Part shown: in pieces, positions 15,248-17,784 of the stretch
How positions within the stretch are numbered: the first letter of the stretch is position 1
How the letters are laid out: each line of letters starts with the position of its first letter
Assembly (NCBI GenBank): GCA_022706175.1
Contig: JAKJDB010000009.1
Coordinates: forward strand, 1-17,784
Length of the DNA stretch: 17,784 nt
Source: Candidatus Zhuqueibacterota bacterium
GTDB lineage: Bacteria > KSB1 > UBA2214
Direction of reading: 5' to 3'
Position numbers and translations under genes: made by a program
Notes under the pieces: model-generated
The model's database searches: none
What the model saw: the letters and a program-made list of their open reading frames with translations, nothing else
Told to the model about the DNA's origin: nothing

Positions 15248-16186
15248 ATGAAATCCATTCTGATCAAACAGCCTGGCCATTTCGAGATCATTGATCAGGC
15301 GATGCCGCGCCCGGCGGACGATGAACTGCTGATCCGGGTCGCCTTCGTATCCCTGTGCAACCAGCACGACTGGAAAGTGAACAAAGGATTGTACCGTGAT
15401 CAGATGTACCTCGAGTACGGCGTACCCGGATTTCCCGGCCATGAGGGCGTTGGCATCGTTGAGGCGGTGGGTAGCAATGCGGCGCCATTTAAAATCGGCG
15501 ACAGGGTCGTCATGTCCGGGCTGGGCGGACCGCCGCTGTACTCGGAATATGTAACCCGCAAGAGCACTCTGGTGGCTCGGGCCCCTGCCGACGCGGCGAT
15601 GGAGCCCTTGGCCATGTCGGAACTCATCGCCTGCGTGCATCGGGCTTGCCGAAAAGTCCCAGAGCTCAAAAATAAAACCGTGCTGATCTCCGGATGCGGA
15701 CCCGGTGGATTGGCGGCCGTTCAGATCTGCCGCACCTATGGCGCCAAGACCATCACCGCTGTGGATGTGCAGGCGGACCGGCTCCAGTTGGCGTTGACGC
15801 TGGGGGCCGACACGGCCGTGGATGCAAAAGAGGACGCAGCCATGGAGGCGCTCAGCCGCCAGGGCGTGGAGATCGTTATCGAATGCACCGGCAATCATCA
15901 AGCCATGCAGCGCGTCTTTCGCATCGCGCGCCAGGCAATCGTCATTTTCAGCTACAGCGAGGGAGAGCTGCGCATCCCGCTCTGGCCGCTGTTCGATTAC
16001 GAACTCACGATCTATAATTCCAAATGGCTGACCAACGAGGATCTGCAGAGCGTCGTCGACCTGATCACGGCCGGAAACATCCGTACCACACCCATGATCA
16101 GCGCCATCGCTGATTTTGACCATTATCCCGAACTGGTGGAAAAAATCGGCCGCGGCGAGATCATCAAAGCGGTCATGAGGGTGTAA
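15248..16186 (+). CDS. Medium-chain zinc-dependent alcohol/polyol dehydrogenase, short form
   Basis: This 312-aa member of the medium-chain dehydrogenase superfamily oxidises an alcohol or sugar hydroxyl with NAD(P). Likely catalytic-zinc residues are Cys37, His65-Glu66 (GHEGVGIVEAVG) and Glu119 (EPLA). The Rossmann motif is GCGPGG (149-154), and Asp173 after strand 2 suggests NAD. The four-cysteine structural-zinc lobe usual near residues 90-115 is absent (GLGGPPLYSEYV instead), which explains the length of 312 rather than about 345. I chose ATG 15248, with GGAAGG 4 nt upstream; the TTG at 15245 is too close to that site. It lies 18 nt after the GH99-like gene and 16 nt before the isomerase gene, so the three are likely co-transcribed. 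Substrate unknown; a sugar or sugar alcohol is inferred from the neighbours. Confidence 0.87.
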   Translation: MKSILIKQPGHFEIIDQAMPRPADDELLIRVAFVSLCNQHDWKVNKGLYRDQMYLEYGVPGFPGHEGVGIVEAVGSNAAPFKIGDRVVMSGLGGPPLYSEYVTRKSTLVARAPADAAMEPLAMSELIACVHRACRKVPELKNKTVLISGCGPGGLAAVQICRTYGAKTITAVDVQADRLQLALTLGADTAVDAKEDAAMEALSRQGVEIVIECTGNHQAMQRVFRIARQAIVIFSYSEGELRIPLWPLFDYELTIYNSKWLTNEDLQSVVDLITAGNIRTTPMISAIADFDHYPELVEKIGRGEIIKAVMRV

Positions 16187-16202
16187 CGTTGAAGGGACCA
16201 GC

Positions 16203-17030
16203 ATGAAATTGGGTTTGGACAGCTACAGCTATCACCTCGCCTTCGGCCGCCACGCGGATTTTACGCCGAAACGGAAAATGACGCTGCCTCAGTTCATCGA
16301 CCGTGTTGCCGACCTGGGGCTGGACGGCTTTCAGATCGATCCCATGCATCTGGCCGCACGGGACGACGCCACTCTTCGCAAAACCGCTCAGCACGCGCAG
16401 TCCAGAGGGCTGTTCATAGAGTACGGCGCCATGGGGCTGGAGCCCTTCTATCTGTCTGCAGAATTGGAGGTCTGCGCCAGGCTGGGATCACCGGTGCTGC
16501 GCACCTTCGCCAATTTTAACCGCTACGAGAAAACCACGCAGCTCAAACAGGAGATCAAGCGGGCGATCCGCTCTCTCCACCAAGTGTCGCGCAGAGCCGA
16601 ACAGCTCGGCATTTGCATTGCGGTGGAAAATCACGGCGATTTCAGTGCCGGAGAACTGGTCGAGGTGGTGAAAGCGGTGAACAGCCCCTGCGTGGGCATC
16701 TGTCTGGATCTGGGCAACTCGATGGCCACCCTGGAGGATCCGTTGCAGGCGGCCGCTAAAATGGCGCCCTATGCCGTGACCACCCATTTCAAGGATCATC
16801 GTGTGCAGATGACCTACAGCGGCTATGCAGTAACCGGCTGCGCCCTCGGTGACGGCGTGATCGATCTGGCCGCTGCGTTGCGGCTGTTAAAAGCAAAAAC
16901 CAGGCTTGACCGGATCATTCTTGAAATACCGTGTCCAGCTGATGCGAAGCCAAAGCAGACTCTTGAAAAAGAGGACGAGATGGTAATCCGCAGCGTAGCC
17001 TATGCGCGCAGGATGCTTAAAATCAAGTGA
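16203..17030 (+). CDS. Sugar phosphate isomerase/epimerase-like TIM-barrel protein
   Basis: This 275-aa protein belongs to the xylose-isomerase-like / AP-endonuclease-2 TIM-barrel family, which includes sugar isomerases, epimerases and inositol-pathway enzymes. It opens with KLGLDSYSYHLAF, typical of the group. A full metal site can be placed: Glu142 (VENHGD), Asp169 (CLDLGN), His195 (THFKDH) and Glu241 (LEIPCP), so activity is likely. The ATG is preceded by GAAGGGA, the same stretch that stands before the GH99-like gene. It is the last gene of the cluster and ends before a strong bidirectional terminator. With the dehydrogenase it could process an oxidised sugar, as TIM-barrel isomerases do beside oxidoreductases in keto-sugar and inositol pathways. 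The exact reaction cannot be read from the sequence. Confidence 0.86.
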   Translation: MKLGLDSYSYHLAFGRHADFTPKRKMTLPQFIDRVADLGLDGFQIDPMHLAARDDATLRKTAQHAQSRGLFIEYGAMGLEPFYLSAELEVCARLGSPVLRTFANFNRYEKTTQLKQEIKRAIRSLHQVSRRAEQLGICIAVENHGDFSAGELVEVVKAVNSPCVGICLDLGNSMATLEDPLQAAAKMAPYAVTTHFKDHRVQMTYSGYAVTGCALGDGVIDLAAALRLLKAKTRLDRIILEIPCPADAKPKQTLEKEDEMVIRSVAYARRMLKIK

Positions 17031-17116
17031 TCAAAACGCGCGGCCCAACCGATCGAATCCGATGATCGAGCAGCACGGAAACACGCTGCCCGAAGGGAAC
17101 AGGATCCTTGCAGCAG

Positions 17117-17153
17117 AAAAAAAGGCGTGTTCATCAAGCGACACGCCTTTTTT
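17117..17153. terminator. Bidirectional rho-independent terminator
   Basis: Seven A, GGCGTGT (17124-17130), a 10-nt loop, ACACGCC (17141-17147), then six T. The 7-bp GC-rich stem is perfect and extends through the A and T tracts. It can stop transcription on both strands, as fits its place between the rightward isomerase gene and the leftward kinase-like gene. Confidence 0.92.
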
Positions 17154-17166
17154 CTTAGGAGGATCA

Positions 17167-17212
17167 ATGAAGCTATTGGAAGGGCAATTTCCAATGTCAC
17201 TTCATGTTTTTT
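17167..17212 (+). terminator. Hairpin with T-run overlapping the small ORF
   Basis: Inner arms ATTGGAA (17175-17181) and TTCCAAT (17189-17195), 7 bp, and outer arms ATGAAG (17167-17172) and CTTCAT (17200-17205), 6 bp, enclose small internal loops. GTTTTTT follows. The form is that of a rho-independent terminator, but the stem is AT-rich and lies just after a stronger terminator. Confidence 0.45.
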
Positions 17213-17214
17213 AA
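17167..17214 (+). CDS. Possible 15-codon small ORF with consensus Shine-Dalgarno
   Basis: ATG at 17167 to TAA at 17212-17214 encodes MKLLEGQFPMSLHVF. A full AGGAGG (17157-17162) stands 4 nt before the ATG, the most complete ribosome binding site in the window. The ORF lies downstream of the bidirectional terminator, has no rightward gene after it within the window, and is largely covered by an inverted repeat ending in six T. No homology is recognised. It may be a chance ORF, a gene remnant or a real small peptide. Confidence 0.3.
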   Translation: MKLLEGQFPMSLHVF

Positions 17215-17245
17215 CGCTGAAAGCGGGACCGAGTTCCCGGAAGAA

Positions 17246-17784
17246 TTAAATCTTTTCGCCATATTCGGACTTTAGAAACTCGAAAGTTCGTAGCATGTTT
17301 TCGTATTTGACTCGGCCGTAGTTATAAAAATCAAATGATTTAGCCGAGATCTGCCTCTGCACCATGCTCCAGAGAAACCAATAGGCGTCCGCAAAGGGTT
17401 TGTACAGATCCACCATATAGAGAGTCTGGTCAAACGCATCCGTGCCGCAGTACGCCTCCAGCATTTGCTTTTCGTTCTGCCGGGGCACACGCACCTCCTG
17501 AAACAGATCGCCCAGATCATAGCACGCCGGGGCCATGCCGGCATACTCCCAATCGATGATGTAGACCGGCGTGCGATGCTGTGATGCCCACTTCTCATCC
17601 AGCAGAATAAAATTCTCTGCCACCAGATCGTTATGACAGGCGACATAGCGATCCTCCGGAACGGCGATTCGCTCCGCCAACCGGTTCAGGCGTTCCAGCG
17701 ACCGCTCCACTTCAAATTCCTGATACTGGACGCCCAGTCGCTGCTGCAGCAGATCCGCCATGGCGTGCACTTGTGTCTGCGGAT
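17246..17784 (-). CDS. Choline-kinase-like / aminoglycoside-phosphotransferase-fold kinase, 5' end cut by the window
   Basis: The frame is open to the right edge, so this is the C-terminal part of a longer protein; LicA-type kinases are about 300 aa. The kinase catalytic loop reads CHNDLVAENFIL (His-x-Asp, Asn five further on) and the metal-binding segment reads IIDWEYAGMAPACYDLGD. The WEYAG version of the latter is typical of choline/ethanolamine kinase-like (LicA, ThiK) members of the APH fold. An in-frame GTG at 17770 is not likely to be the true start, because the N-lobe would be missing. The substrate may be choline, ethanolamine, thiamine or another small alcohol. In LicA-type systems the product decorates surface glycans; nothing here confirms that. 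The gene converges on the isomerase cluster. Confidence 0.85.
   Translation of the reverse strand, partial: PQTQVHAMADLLQQRLGVQYQEFEVERSLERLNRLAERIAVPEDRYVACHNDLVAENFILLDEKWASQHRTPVYIIDWEYAGMAPACYDLGDLFQEVRVPRQNEKQMLEAYCGTDAFDQTLYMVDLYKPFADAYWFLWSMVQRQISAKSFDFYNYGRVKYENMLRTFEFLKSEYGEKI

Noticed and set aside
14201..16204. Leftward open frame of 667 codons across the GH99-like and dehydrogenase genes
   Set aside because: It spans two well-supported opposite genes and the gap between them, with no recognisable domain. It is treated as a codon-usage shadow despite its length.

Overview
The window looks like chromosomal DNA of a Gram-negative bacterium of fairly high GC content. An LptE-type outer-membrane lipoprotein and several exported proteins point to a double membrane. 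A receiver-less sigma-54 activator directly upstream of an LptE-family gene is an arrangement I associate with the Bacteroidetes/Chlorobi (FCB) lineage and related candidate phyla. That placement is inference; there is no rRNA or other strong marker here. Some genes have clear Shine-Dalgarno sequences (GGAG, AGGAG, GAGG), while others have none and a -10-like element almost touching the start codon. I found no rRNA, tRNA, CRISPR array, transposase or integrase.

Layout. Positions 1-228 hold no convincing gene. A leftward gene series runs from about 6288 to 229: uvrB (excision repair), purD (purine synthesis, ATGA overlap with uvrB), an NAD-dependent sugar-nucleotide epimerase, a sigma-54 AAA+ activator, and an LptE-like lipoprotein. 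A divergent control region at 6289-6423 separates it from a rightward gene for a secreted GHL10-type glycosidase-like protein fused to a beta-propeller. That control region holds promoter-like hexamers on both strands and a 17-bp near-perfect palindrome resembling an SOS operator. The glycosidase-like gene meets a leftward tandem universal stress protein tail to tail, with a hairpin covering both stop codons.

A second divergent region (9637-9763) carries promoter-like elements for the stress protein and for a rightward membrane protein with a spermidine-synthase-like domain whose acidic active-site residues are lost. The next gene starts 1 nt after it and encodes a protein-isoaspartate methyltransferase with two well-supported starts, one adding a hydrophobic N-terminus. 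Then come two small envelope-stress-type membrane proteins: a tandem PspC fusion and a LiaI/LiaF-like protein.

From 14159 to 17030 there is a compact carbohydrate cluster: a secreted GH99-like hydrolase, a medium-chain zinc dehydrogenase lacking the structural-zinc lobe, and a TIM-barrel sugar isomerase/epimerase with a complete metal site. A four-copy 14-bp tandem repeat sits in front of it. The cluster ends at a bidirectional terminator (17117-17153), followed by a 15-codon ORF with a consensus Shine-Dalgarno nested in a second hairpin-plus-T-run. The right edge cuts a leftward choline-kinase-like phosphotransferase gene.

No whole new defence or mobile system is visible. The points most worth a second look are the candidate SOS operator at uvrB, the dual-start methyltransferase, the degenerate aminopropyltransferase, the GH99/dehydrogenase/isomerase cluster with its repeat leader, and the 15-codon ORF.
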